Assembly: GCA_016713435.1 (NCBI GenBank) | Contig: JADJPD010000010.1 | Coordinates: forward strand, 310,001 to 374,000 | Direction: 5' to 3' | DNA length: 64,000 nt | Source of the DNA: Gemmatimonadota bacterium | GTDB lineage: Bacteria; Gemmatimonadota; Gemmatimonadetes; Gemmatimonadales; GWC2-71-9 | Shown here: positions 28,030 through 36,076 of the stretch, in pieces | Position numbering within the stretch: position 1 is the stretch's first letter | How the letters are laid out: each line of letters begins with the position of its first letter | The notes under the pieces: model-generated | What the model was told of the DNA's origin: nothing | The model's database searches: none | What the model saw: the letters and a program-made list of their open reading frames with translations, nothing else | Position numbers and translations under genes: made by a program

Positions 28030-29163
28030 ATGGCCCGACCCTATGACGTGGCTGTGGTGGGACTCGGGGCCACCGGGAGCCAGGCGCTCCTGGCGCTGGC
28101 CCGTCGCGGGCGCCGGGTGGTGGGCCTCGACCGCTTCACGCCGCCGCACGCCCAGGGCTCGAGCCACGGGCGGTCGCGGATCATCCGTCAGGCATACTAC
28201 GAGTCCCCGGCCTACGTGCCGCTGGTGCGGGATGCGTGGGACCGCTGGGAGGCGCTGGCGCGCGACGCGGGCCAGCCGCTGCTGCAGCGCACCGGCGGCC
28301 TGATGCTTGGCCCGGCGGGGGGCACGCTGGTGCCCGGCGCCGAGGCGAGCGCGCGCGCCCACGGCCTGGCGCACCAGCGGCTCGGCGCCGCGGACCTCCG
28401 CCGCCGCTTCCCCCAGTTCCAGGTGGGCGACGCCACCGAGGCGCTCCACGAGCCCATGGCAGGCATTCTCGATCCCGAGGCGTGCATCGCGGGCGCACTC
28501 GGGCTCGCCGCCCGCGCCGGCGCCACCATCCTGCCCGAAACGCCCCTCACCAGCATCGGCAACGAGCCCGGGGTGCTGCGCCTGGCCACGCCCTCGGGGC
28601 CGCTCGAGGCGGGCCGGGTGATCCTCGCGGCCGGTGCGTGGATGCCGCGGCTGGTGCGCGGCACCGTGCCGCTCGCGGTGGAGCGGCAGGTGATGTGGTG
28701 GTTCCGGCCGCGCACCGAGGCCCCCTGGCGCGCGGGCACGGCCCCCGTCTTCCTCTGGGAATGGGAGCCGGGTCGCTACTTCTACGGGATCCCCGACCAG
28801 GGCGCCGGCGTGAAGGTGGCCCGGCACCACGACGGCCCGCTGGCCGACGCCGACGACGTGGACCGGACCATCGCCCCCGCCGAGCGGGCCGACATCCGCG
28901 CGCTCGTGGCGCAGCACCTCGCCGGGCTCGAGCCCGACCCCGCCGACGCCGTGACCTGCCTCTACACCAACACGCCCGACCACGACTTCGTGGTCGGGCC
29001 CGTGCCCGACGAACCGCGCGTCCTGCTGGCGAGCGCCTGCAGCGGCCACGGCTTCAAGTTCGCCTCGACGCTGGGGGAGGTGCTCGCCCGGCTCGCCTGT
29101 GACGAGCCGGCCGGGTTCGACCTGGCGCCGTTCGCTCCCGCGCGCTTCCTGCCCCGGCGTTGA
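28030..29163 (+). CDS. solA: N-methyl-L-tryptophan oxidase / monomeric sarcosine oxidase-like flavoenzyme
   Basis: The 377-residue FAD-dependent amine oxidase has the dinucleotide-binding start YDVAVVGLGATGSQALLALA and SSHGRSRIIRQAYYESPAYV, which matches MSOX/SolA active-site loops. The covalent flavin Cys is in SACSGHGFKFA, and the substrate Arg/Lys pocket includes CLYTNTPDHDFVVGP. The enzyme demethylates secondary amino acids, giving the amino acid, formaldehyde and H2O2. It starts one base after the second PilZ stop and is last in the long plus-strand chain. Distinguishing SolA from sarcosine oxidase needs assay data. Confidence 0.9.
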   Translation: MARPYDVAVVGLGATGSQALLALARRGRRVVGLDRFTPPHAQGSSHGRSRIIRQAYYESPAYVPLVRDAWDRWEALARDAGQPLLQRTGGLMLGPAGGTLVPGAEASARAHGLAHQRLGAADLRRRFPQFQVGDATEALHEPMAGILDPEACIAGALGLAARAGATILPETPLTSIGNEPGVLRLATPSGPLEAGRVILAAGAWMPRLVRGTVPLAVERQVMWWFRPRTEAPWRAGTAPVFLWEWEPGRYFYGIPDQGAGVKVARHHDGPLADADDVDRTIAPAERADIRALVAQHLAGLEPDPADAVTCLYTNTPDHDFVVGPVPDEPRVLLASACSGHGFKFASTLGEVLARLACDEPAGFDLAPFAPARFLPRR

Positions 29164-29204
29164 GCTCCGTGGGGTCGCCCTGCGGTTGCCGGGCGAGGTG
29201 ACGT

Positions 29205-29219
29205 GCCCGGAAACCGGGC
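29205..29219 (+). terminator. Possible hairpin after the amine oxidase
   Basis: GCCCGG AAA CCGGGC forms a short 6-bp stem 41 bases after the solA stop, and several overlapping CCGGGC/GCCCGG pairs nearby could extend alternative structures. No T-run follows. The gap 29164-29356 holds no gene that I can support. Confidence 0.35.
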
Positions 29220-29356
29220 GGGCGGGGCTTCCGGCCATCCGTGGGCCGGTGGCACGGGCATGCAGCTGACTGTGTCCGCCAGGGGAAGCCGCACGGTTGC
29301 GAGATGATCGTGCCCGCCCGTCCGGTGGAGGCGCCCGCTGAACCGGCCCGGTGCCG

Positions 29357-29614
29357 TCATCGGGACTGGGCCTCGGTCCAGGCCCGGAGCAGGGCGCGGG
29401 TGTCGGCGAACACCTGCACGGCCGGGTCCAGCAGGGCCAGCTCGCGGGGCACCAGCTTCAGGTCCAGGTGCGGCCGCCCCGCGCGCCGGTGGAGGGCCTG
29501 CGGCGGGGCGCCGACCCGCCGGCGCAGCGCGTCGAGTTCGGCGAGGTCGTTGCTGGTGGAGAGCACGTGGGACCAGCCCGGGACGAGCAGGTTCTCGCGG
29601 TCCATGAGGAGCAT
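29357..29614 (-). CDS. DUF4031-like small protein
   Basis: The likely 85-residue protein starts MLLMDRENLLVPGWSHVLST. It carries the DUF4031-type core of WSH, the run LAELDALRRRVGAPPQALHR, and HLDLKLVPRELALLDPAVQV. ATG 29614 is chosen because the longer frame to 29851 is low-complexity and covers the divergent GNAT gene; ATG 29605 is another option. Function of DUF4031 is unknown; these proteins are often small and near acetyltransferases. The 64 bases to the GNAT gene contain both promoters. Confidence 0.65.
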   Translation of the reverse strand: MLLMDRENLLVPGWSHVLSTSNDLAELDALRRRVGAPPQALHRRAGRPHLDLKLVPRELALLDPAVQVFADTRALLRAWTEAQSR

Positions 29615-29678
29615 GGAGAGGAAGGTACGTCCGGCCGGCGCTCGCCACACGGCCCCGGCCGTGCTTATCATTGGCTGC

Positions 29679-30215
29679 ATGAGCCACGACCCGAGCGAGA
29701 CCGTGCCCGTCCCCGCGCTGCCGGGGGAAGCCGTCCTGGCACGCTGGGACGGCGTGGAGGTGCTGCAGGTGACCGGCACCTCCCCCGCTGCCGCTCGCGA
29801 GGCCGCCGCCGCCGTGGCCCTCCGTGCCATGCGGGATACCCCCTTCCACACCCCCGCCTACACCGCCGCGGACACCGATCCCGACACCCGGGTCTTCGTC
29901 GCCCGGGAGGGCGGGGTGGCGGTGGGCCTGGCCGTCCTGCGGGCGCGTCCGCGCTGGGGCTGGTGGTCCTGGGATGACTACGACGCCGAGCGCCGCCCCT
30001 CCACCCCGGTGGCTCCGATGACCAGCTGGACCGTCGAGAGCATCTGGACCACCGCCGACCACCACGGCAAGGGCCTCGCCACCCGCCTCCTCAAGGTGGC
30101 GAGCGACCAGGTGGGACAGCGCATCATGAGCTTCGGCTGGCGGCGGCCGTTCACGCCGTCCGGCGAGGCGTTTGTGCGGCGGCACTGCCCCGAGGGGTTC
30201 TGGGTGCCGGACTAG
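29679..30215 (+). CDS. GNAT-family acetyltransferase-like protein
   Basis: The 178-residue protein has a GNAT acetyl-CoA-binding pattern: VESIWTTADHHGKGLATRLL is motif A (the Q/RxxGxG/A form is HHGKGLA), preceded by TRVFVAREGGVAVGLAVLRA. The C-terminal half is short and ends HCPEGFWVPD. TTATCAT lies about ten bases before the start. Acceptor unknown. It is divergent from the DUF4031 gene and convergent with the large fusion gene across a hairpin. Confidence 0.7.
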   Translation: MSHDPSETVPVPALPGEAVLARWDGVEVLQVTGTSPAAAREAAAAVALRAMRDTPFHTPAYTAADTDPDTRVFVAREGGVAVGLAVLRARPRWGWWSWDDYDAERRPSTPVAPMTSWTVESIWTTADHHGKGLATRLLKVASDQVGQRIMSFGWRRPFTPSGEAFVRRHCPEGFWVPD

Positions 30216-30303
30216 GCGCCGCCCGTCAGGAACTGCCCGGGCGTGGCGGGACCCGCAGAGGCGCGGGGTCCGCAGCGGCCGCAGACGAACCGCCTGGGAA
30301 TGG

Positions 30304-30327
30304 TGGGCTCACCGCAGGGTGAGCCCA
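30304..30327. terminator. Hairpin between convergent GNAT and fusion genes
   Basis: TGGGCTCACC GCAG GGTGAGCCCA is a perfect 10-bp stem with a 4-base loop in the 164-base gap between two convergent stops. A second imperfect stem (ACCCGC/GCGGGGT) lies just upstream near 30250-30270. Nothing else is seen in the gap. Confidence 0.65.
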
Positions 30328-30379
30328 TGGTGTGGTTCTGGCAGTTTCTGCGGGGTTCAGCAACGCGCACAGCGCAGCG

Positions 30380-33010
30380 CTACTCCCGGTGGGTCCGGAT
30401 TGCCGCCCGGTGCTGCCGCAGCAGCGCCAGGAGCTCGCGGGGCGTGGCGGGCCGGGCGCCACGCGCCCGGTTGGCGGCGGCGATCTCGAAGAGGAGGCGC
30501 CACTGTTCGAACAGGGTGCGATACGCCGTCAGCAACCCATTCTTCGGGTCGTAGATCGAGGTGGCTTCCGCCGTCGCCCCGTTCAGCTCCACCACCTGGT
30601 AACCCTCGCCCCGCTGGAAGGCCGCCACGTCGGGCGTGCGGATGTCGTAGCGGCCAAAGAAGAACCCGTCGAAGCTCCGGCTGAGCCGGTCGATCTCGGC
30701 CTCGAGGGCCGGGGTGACCACCCAGGCCCCGTCGAAAAACACCGCCCCGCGGCAGTGGGTGCCGAGCTCCACCAGCTGGAGCGCCTGCCCGGCGGGGAGG
30801 ATCTCGTCCAGGTGGTGGCCGTGCCGCGCGAGGTAAAACGGCGCCATGCACACGCCGCGCTCGTCGTCGAGGATGAGCGTCTCGATGTCGCGCCGGCCAT
30901 CACCGGTGACGGTCGGGAAGCGCTTCTCGGTGACGGAGAAGATCCGGCCGCGGTCCCACCCCGGGTGACGCAGGTAGAAAACCCCGAATTCCTGCCCGGG
31001 GGCGTAGGCCTGCACGATGGTGTCGCCCCGGGCGTGGGTCAGGTAGGCGGTGACCTCCTCGGGGGACCGGACCACCGCCACCCCCGAGCCCCGCTCCCCG
31101 ATGTCCGGCTTGAGGACGAGCGGCCAGGCGGCGGCGCAGCGGGCGCCGAACGCGAGGGCCTGGCGCACGCGCGCCTCCGGCGGCAGGGCGGCCGGGATGA
31201 GCTCCCACGGGGCCACGCGCCCGCCCGCGCCCGCGAGGCCGCGCAGGATCCCTGCCTTGGACTCCCCCACGAATCCGCCGCCCGGGATCCCCGGGTTCAC
31301 CGCCGTGAAGAGCAGGAGCCCCCGGTGCCGCACGGCCAGCCAGCACACGTACGCCACCACCGGCGGGTAGAACGCCCACCGCGGCCAGAATTCCCAGCGT
31401 GTCAGGCGGCGCCACCGGCCCACGAGCAGCCGGCGCCCGCGGTGGCTGAACAGCGGGATGATGATCTTGAGGAGCACGAAGAACGTGGCCCCGGTCACCA
31501 GCAGGTAGAGCCCGGTATGGCGGGCCAGCCCCTCGAGCACCGCCTGGACCGCCTCACCGAAGGCCGCCGAGAGCGCCACCAGGAACGGCGTCCAGAGCGC
31601 GCACGCAACGAAGAAATAGAGCGCAAACCGCCCCAGGCCCGTGCCGAGCATGCCGGCCGCGAAGTAGGCCGGCAGCCGGGTGCCGGGCAGGAAGCGGGTG
31701 GTGAACACCAGGCGCGCGCCCTGCCGGTCCACCCAGCGGGCCCCGACCGCCACGGCCTCCGGCGAGAGGAACCAGCGGATCGGCGCCCGGCCGAGCACCG
31801 CGCGGCCAAAGGTGCGCCCCGCCAGGAACACCAGCAGGTCCCCCCCGAAGATGCCGATGAAGCAGGCGAGGGTCGTGGGCAGGTACGGCAGCGTGCCGTT
31901 GGCCACCATGAGCCCGGCGGCGATGCAGGTGAGGTCCTCGCTGATGAGCGTCGAGAGGGCCAGCAGCACCAGCACCAGCACCAGCGCAAACCCCTCGGCC
32001 TTGGGGATCGTGGCGCGGTCGAAGGGGCGCGCGGCGGCGGCGAGGCGCGCCGGGTCCGCCGTGGCGCGGGTCGGGGCGGTGCCCGCCTCCACCCGTGCCA
32101 CGAAGTCGCCGATGGCCTCGGCGACGGGCTCCGGTGTGAGGAAGGCGGCGAAGTGATCGCCCTCGTTCATCCGCAGCTCGGCCTGGGGGACGATGCGGGC
32201 GTGCTCCCGGGCGGCGGCGGGGGCCACCAGCACGTCGCGCGCGCCGTGGAGGATGAGCATGGGGCCGGCGTAGCCGGCGAGGATGCCGCGGAGCGGCCGC
32301 TGGTCGGTGTCGGAGAAATTGCGCGCGTACGGCACCGACAGCATGGCGTCGTCCAGCCAGCCGAAGTGAGGGACCAGGTCCCGCAGGAGCGTGAGCCCCG
32401 CGAGCTGGGCCAGGTGCAGCGCGTGGTTCAGGTGATAGTCGCCGAGGAGTTCGTACTCCTGCGCGCCGATGGCGGCGAGCAGGGTGATGGAGCGGACCCG
32501 CCCCGGCGCCAGCGCCTCCAGCTGCAGCACCACCCCACCGCCCATGCTGAAGCCCACCAGGTGCACCGGGCCGACGTGGAGGCTGTCCAGCAGCGCGAGC
32601 AGGTAGCGGGCGTGTGCGCGATTGGAGTAGTCGAGAACGTCCCACGTGGAGCCGCCGAAGCCGGGCAGGTCGGGTGCCAGCGTCTGGTAGTGCTGGCCGA
32701 GGATGGCGGCAAGGCCGGTGACCTCGTCGTTATCCCCGGGGCTGCCGTGGATCAGGAGGACCGTCGGCGCCTGCCGCGCCGAGTCGGCCCGGGGGCCGAA
32801 GCGCCGGTAGGCGATGGTGACGGGGGCGGGGCCCATCGCCGTGTCACGCACGGCGCCCACCACCTGGGCCAGTTCGTCCGGCGCCGGCCGGTGCGGCACT
32901 GGGCGGAAGTGGCGCACCAGGGTGGAGGCCGCGAGCAGCACCAGCCAGCTCCACAGGAGCCAGCGGCGGGGGCGGCGGGGCGGTGCGGGGGTGCCTACGG
33001 GTGTGGTCAC
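30380..33010 (-). CDS. Three-part fusion: alpha/beta hydrolase - DedA membrane protein - ATP-grasp ligase
   Basis: The 876-residue protein starts at GTG 33010, overlapping the NRDE gene. A signal anchor (17-32) leads to an alpha/beta hydrolase (about 80-305): oxyanion motif HGSPGD, nucleophile S155 in GFSMGGG, acid D259 in HGARD, His H286 in EGDHFAAF. DedA (about 338-522) follows, with GIFGGDLLVFLAGRTFGR and the hallmark VFTTRFLPGTRLPAYFAAG. After a helix near 547-562 comes an ATP-grasp domain (about 600-845): K634 in LVLKPDIGERGSGVAV, lid VQAYAPGQEFGVF, metal residues E808/N810 in YQVVELNGATAE. All three active sites look intact. I know no described protein of this order. The lipid-gene context suggests processing or export of an amino-acid- or carboxylate-modified lipid; that is inference. 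Confidence 0.88.
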   Translation of the reverse strand: MTTPVGTPAPPRRPRRWLLWSWLVLLAASTLVRHFRPVPHRPAPDELAQVVGAVRDTAMGPAPVTIAYRRFGPRADSARQAPTVLLIHGSPGDNDEVTGLAAILGQHYQTLAPDLPGFGGSTWDVLDYSNRAHARYLLALLDSLHVGPVHLVGFSMGGGVVLQLEALAPGRVRSITLLAAIGAQEYELLGDYHLNHALHLAQLAGLTLLRDLVPHFGWLDDAMLSVPYARNFSDTDQRPLRGILAGYAGPMLILHGARDVLVAPAAAREHARIVPQAELRMNEGDHFAAFLTPEPVAEAIGDFVARVEAGTAPTRATADPARLAAAARPFDRATIPKAEGFALVLVLVLLALSTLISEDLTCIAAGLMVANGTLPYLPTTLACFIGIFGGDLLVFLAGRTFGRAVLGRAPIRWFLSPEAVAVGARWVDRQGARLVFTTRFLPGTRLPAYFAAGMLGTGLGRFALYFFVACALWTPFLVALSAAFGEAVQAVLEGLARHTGLYLLVTGATFFVLLKIIIPLFSHRGRRLLVGRWRRLTRWEFWPRWAFYPPVVAYVCWLAVRHRGLLLFTAVNPGIPGGGFVGESKAGILRGLAGAGGRVAPWELIPAALPPEARVRQALAFGARCAAAWPLVLKPDIGERGSGVAVVRSPEEVTAYLTHARGDTIVQAYAPGQEFGVFYLRHPGWDRGRIFSVTEKRFPTVTGDGRRDIETLILDDERGVCMAPFYLARHGHHLDEILPAGQALQLVELGTHCRGAVFFDGAWVVTPALEAEIDRLSRSFDGFFFGRYDIRTPDVAAFQRGEGYQVVELNGATAEATSIYDPKNGLLTAYRTLFEQWRLLFEIAAANRARGARPATPRELLALLRQHRAAIRTHRE

Positions 33011-33744
33011 GCGGGAACAGTAAACGGCAGCGGCTGGCGGGCGAGGGTGAGGGGGGCCGACGGCGCCGTGACGCAGGGCGCGCCGGGCGTGTGGAGCAGG
33101 CGCACCTCGGTGGCCGTCACCTCGATGCGGGTGAAGGCCTGGGTGGCGGCGTCCTCCCGATGCATGCACACCGACAGCTTTCCGCGCGCCGGCGCGTGGC
33201 TGCGGTGCAGCGCAGCGAGGCCCACGGCGGTGACCGGGGTGAGCCGCTCGAAGAGCGCCCGGCGCGATGCCAGGACCTCCGGTTCCGTCACCGAGGAACT
33301 GCTCCGCAGGAAGCCCGCCGCCGCCTGCTCACTCACCGCGAGCGCGCGGCCGTTCCACGTCCCGATCCAGGCCGGCCGCGCCGGCTCCACCAGCACCAGC
33401 GTGCAGGGCCGCGTGACCGCGAGACGGCCCGGCGTGAGCCGCGCCGCCGCCTGGGCGATGCCCGGGGCGCTGGCCAGCTCGAGGGCCAGCAGCCCGCGGC
33501 TCCGGGGTTCCGCCGGCTCCACGTCGCCGGGGACGCCCCAGCGATTGAGGAGCGTCACGGTCAGGCCGAAGGCGTTCACCAGCACCCAGGTGCCGCCCGC
33601 CTCGCCGTCGAGCGGCGCCAGGAACGGGACGCCGTCGGCCTGGCGCGCCTCGGCGGGCAGCGCCGGGGCGCGTGTCAGGCGTTCGTCGCGGTTGGTGAAG
33701 AGGTGGTAGCCGCCGGCCTCGGGGAGCCAGCTTACCGTGCACAT
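33007..33744 (-). CDS. NRDE family (TANGO2-like) protein
   Basis: The 245-residue protein begins MCTVSWLPEAGGYHLFTNRDE with the family-defining NRDE motif and Cys2, which becomes the N-terminal residue after Met removal as in Ntn-hydrolase-like folds. DGEAGGTWVLVNAFGLTVTL and LLNRWGVPGD are further conserved parts. The eukaryotic TANGO2 relative is linked to lipid and haem handling; bacterial function is unknown. It overlaps DinB upstream by 13 bases and the fusion gene downstream by four, placing it in the lipid operon. Confidence 0.88.
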   Translation of the reverse strand: MCTVSWLPEAGGYHLFTNRDERLTRAPALPAEARQADGVPFLAPLDGEAGGTWVLVNAFGLTVTLLNRWGVPGDVEPAEPRSRGLLALELASAPGIAQAAARLTPGRLAVTRPCTLVLVEPARPAWIGTWNGRALAVSEQAAAGFLRSSSSVTEPEVLASRRALFERLTPVTAVGLAALHRSHAPARGKLSVCMHREDAATQAFTRIEVTATEVRLLHTPGAPCVTAPSAPLTLARQPLPFTVPA

Positions 33745-34265
33745 GCGGGATCGCGGCGCGCGGCGAGGGTGGAGGGCGCCACCCCGAACTCCACCCCGGG
33801 GTCGAAGTCCGCGCGGCGAAGCAGCTCCTTGATGAGCGCGTAGTGGTGCACCGTGTGGCTCACCAGGAACTGCAGCTCGCGCTTGACGGTGGACGGCGCC
33901 CAGTCCGGGTCCTCGGACGCCCCGGCCACGCTGCGCGTGCTCACCTGCACCGGCCGGGCGCCGAGCTCGGCGGGGAGGCGCCCGAGGTCCATGATGTACC
34001 CGAGGGCGGCGGCGAGGGCCAGCTCGCGATCCCGCTCGAGCGGCACCGCGCGGTCGCGCGCGTCATAGTCGATGCGGCCCTCGGGCAGCCCCGCGAGGAA
34101 GGCGCGGTAGTGATCGAACACGTGCCGGAAGTGGACCCCGACGGGCGAGATGCCCGGCGCGGCGCCGCCCTCCATGTAGGTGGCGTCGTCCATGCGGCGC
34201 AGGGCCTCCGCGGCCTGCTCCAGGACGATCAGGTTGCCGGTCACCGCCTCGAGTCGTGCATCCAT
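33732..34265 (-). CDS. DinB-superfamily protein
   Basis: The 177-residue four-helix protein has the DinB/YfiT metal-site pattern: VGVHFRHVFDHYRAFLAGLP (first His ligand on helix 2) and the C-terminal pair in FLVSHTVHHYALIKELLRR (HTVHH). DinB proteins are often thiol S-transferases using bacillithiol or mycothiol, or metal-dependent hydrolases; the cofactor here is not known. It starts three bases after the PlsC stop. Confidence 0.83.
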   Translation of the reverse strand: MDARLEAVTGNLIVLEQAAEALRRMDDATYMEGGAAPGISPVGVHFRHVFDHYRAFLAGLPEGRIDYDARDRAVPLERDRELALAAALGYIMDLGRLPAELGARPVQVSTRSVAGASEDPDWAPSTVKRELQFLVSHTVHHYALIKELLRRADFDPGVEFGVAPSTLAARRDPACAR

Positions 34266-34268
34266 CCG

Positions 34269-35078
34269 TCAGTCTCCCACCACAGGAATGAAGTGGCCCG
34301 CCACCGCGCGCTGCAAGGCGGCGGCGAGCGTGCGCCGGTCCTCGCCCGTGAGCGAGGCGGCGCCAAAGGTCACCGAGGCCGTCGCCGACGGCAGCCGGCA
34401 GAGCCCCAGGAAGTGCGGGCCGAAGGTCATGTCGCCCCACCAGCAGATGCTCTGGTGCGCCGGCTCGGCGCCCGCCGGGGTGCGGTAACTGATGCTGGCG
34501 TGGTGCACGGGGCGCCCGGTGCGCGCGGCCCAGTCGAGCAGCGCCGGCCTGAAGGGCAGCACCCGGCGCCCCTCGCTGCTGGTGGCCTCGGCGAAGACCA
34601 GCACGCCCTCGCCTGCCTCATACGCCGAGGCGAGGTGACGCTGCACGCGCAGGGCGTCCCGGGGCGCACCGCGATCAATGAAGATCGTCCCCGCCATCCA
34701 CGCCAGGATCCCGATGCCGGGCCAGCCGCGGACCTCGCGCTTGGCCACGAAGCGCCCGGGGGCCACGGCCGCGTACACCACCGCATCCACGTAGGAAAGA
34801 TGGTTGGACACCAGGAAAAACGGCGGGGCCGGTGCCGTCCCCTCCACCTCGATGCGGAGCCCGAGGATGGCCGCCAGCCCCCGGCCCCAGCCGCGCACCA
34901 CCACGCGCCGCCATCCGCCCCGCGCCCGGGGCGAGGGCCAGGCGAGCGCGAGGCCGAGCGCCATGAGCCCGAGCGAGGCCGCCGACCACGCGATGATGCC
35001 CAGCGCGCGGAGCGGCACCCGGAGGGCGCGGCCCGGCTCAGCGGAAGAAGAAGCGGTAGGTAGGCTCGTCGAAGTCAC
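34269..35078 (-). CDS. PlsC-type 1-acyl-glycerol-3-phosphate / lyso-ornithine-lipid acyltransferase
   Basis: The 269-residue membrane-associated acyltransferase has an N-terminal helix (LGIIAWSAASLGLMALGLAL) and the acyltransferase blocks: FLVSNHLSYVDAVVYA (HX4D), GTIFIDRGAPRDALRVQRHL (block II), VLVFAEATSSEGRRVLPFRP (block III, EGxR) and VHHASISYRTP (block IV). Its 5' end overlaps the OlsB-like gene by 41 bases. This olsB-olsA-like order suggests O-acylation of lyso-ornithine lipid rather than of lysophosphatidate, but sequence alone cannot separate them. Confidence 0.88.
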   Translation of the reverse strand: MTSTSLPTASSSAEPGRALRVPLRALGIIAWSAASLGLMALGLALAWPSPRARGGWRRVVVRGWGRGLAAILGLRIEVEGTAPAPPFFLVSNHLSYVDAVVYAAVAPGRFVAKREVRGWPGIGILAWMAGTIFIDRGAPRDALRVQRHLASAYEAGEGVLVFAEATSSEGRRVLPFRPALLDWAARTGRPVHHASISYRTPAGAEPAHQSICWWGDMTFGPHFLGLCRLPSATASVTFGAASLTGEDRRTLAAALQRAVAGHFIPVVGD

Positions 35079-35883
35079 GGACGTCGAGCGTCACGAGGAA
35101 GTCGATGGTCTTGAAGGCGCGGTCGATGGCCGGCGGGCCCATCACCTTGGCCCCGAGCGCCAGGTAGCTCCGGAAGAGCGCGGGGATGTGCACCGGGAAC
35201 GCGTCCACCGCCGCGGGATCGGCCTCGGCGCAGCCGAAGCCGGGCCGGGGCGGCGTGCAGAGGGTGCGGTGCAGGTGCCCGTGCGCATCGAGCCACCGGA
35301 AGGTCGCCTGGCCTTCCACCGGATCCTGCGAGGTGAGCGAGCAGCAGCCGAAGAGCTGGTGCTTGCCGTTCCACGCCAGGTACTGCGCCAGGCCGCGCCA
35401 GAGCAGGTTGAGCACGCGGCCATTGCGATGTTCCTTCGCCACGCAGGCGCGGCCGATCTCCACCGCGTCGTCCAGGTAGGCCGGGGGCAGGAGCGAGAGG
35501 TCGAATTCCCCCGCCGAGTAGAACCCGTGCCGGGCCGCCATCGCCGCGGTCTGCAGGCGGTAGGTGCCCACCACCTCGCCGCTCCCCGCGCTGGCAATCA
35601 GCAGGTGGTGAAAGGTCAGGTCCAGGTCATCATGATCCCGCCCCGTGGCGAAGGCGCTCTCGAGGCCCTCGCCGAGCTCCAGGTTGAAGATCCCGAAGCG
35701 CAGCCGCTGGATGGCGTCGAGGTCCTCGGCGCTTCGCGCAAAGCGGACCACGTAGCGGCCGGCCTCGAGCACCGTGTCCGGCAGGAACTCGGGAAAGGCG
35801 GGATAGGCCACCCCGAACTCCCGCCGGGCCAGCGCCGTGGCCGGGTCGTCGGGGCGAGGGGTGGGGTCGGGGAAGGGCGTCAT
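35038..35883 (-). CDS. olsB: OlsB-like N-acyltransferase (ornithine lipid, GNAT/hemolysin-like family)
   Basis: The 281-residue protein matches the OlsB-type acetyltransferase family, which transfers 3-hydroxyacyl chains from acyl-ACP to the alpha-amine of ornithine. Diagnostic parts are IQRLRFGIFNLELGEGLESA, VVGTYRLQTAAMAARHGFYS, EFDLSLLPPAYLDDAVEIGR, and ACVAKEHRNGRVLNLLWRGL followed by HQLFGCCSLTSQDP. ATG 35883 is chosen; a longer frame to 35982 adds only Arg/Pro-rich sequence. It leads a five-gene minus-strand set. Ornithine as the acceptor is inferred from family; related members acylate glycine or other amino acids. Confidence 0.82.
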   Translation of the reverse strand: MTPFPDPTPRPDDPATALARREFGVAYPAFPEFLPDTVLEAGRYVVRFARSAEDLDAIQRLRFGIFNLELGEGLESAFATGRDHDDLDLTFHHLLIASAGSGEVVGTYRLQTAAMAARHGFYSAGEFDLSLLPPAYLDDAVEIGRACVAKEHRNGRVLNLLWRGLAQYLAWNGKHQLFGCCSLTSQDPVEGQATFRWLDAHGHLHRTLCTPPRPGFGCAEADPAAVDAFPVHIPALFRSYLALGAKVMGPPAIDRAFKTIDFLVTLDVRDFDEPTYRFFFR

Positions 35884-36076
35884 GCGGCTCGGGTGCGGGA
35901 TGGACGGCACGCGCGGACTACGCACGGGGGGGCCATGGGGTTCCTCCCGGAATGTTCCAGCCCCGCAACGCCGGCGCGTCACGCCGGTGTCCGCATTGGA
36001 TCACGGGACCGGCGGGAATGTTCACTCCGGGCGGGGCGATGGCTAGGGTTGGACAGCGACCGCCGCCGGTGCCCGA

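Noticed and set aside
29164..29356. Possible riboswitch or structured RNA between solA and the DUF4031 gene
   Set aside because: Several CCGGGC/GCCCGG stems and an AGGGGAAGCCG stretch drew attention. I could not match a cobalamin, SAM/SAH, glycine, TPP or SRP-type core, so only a weak hairpin is listed.
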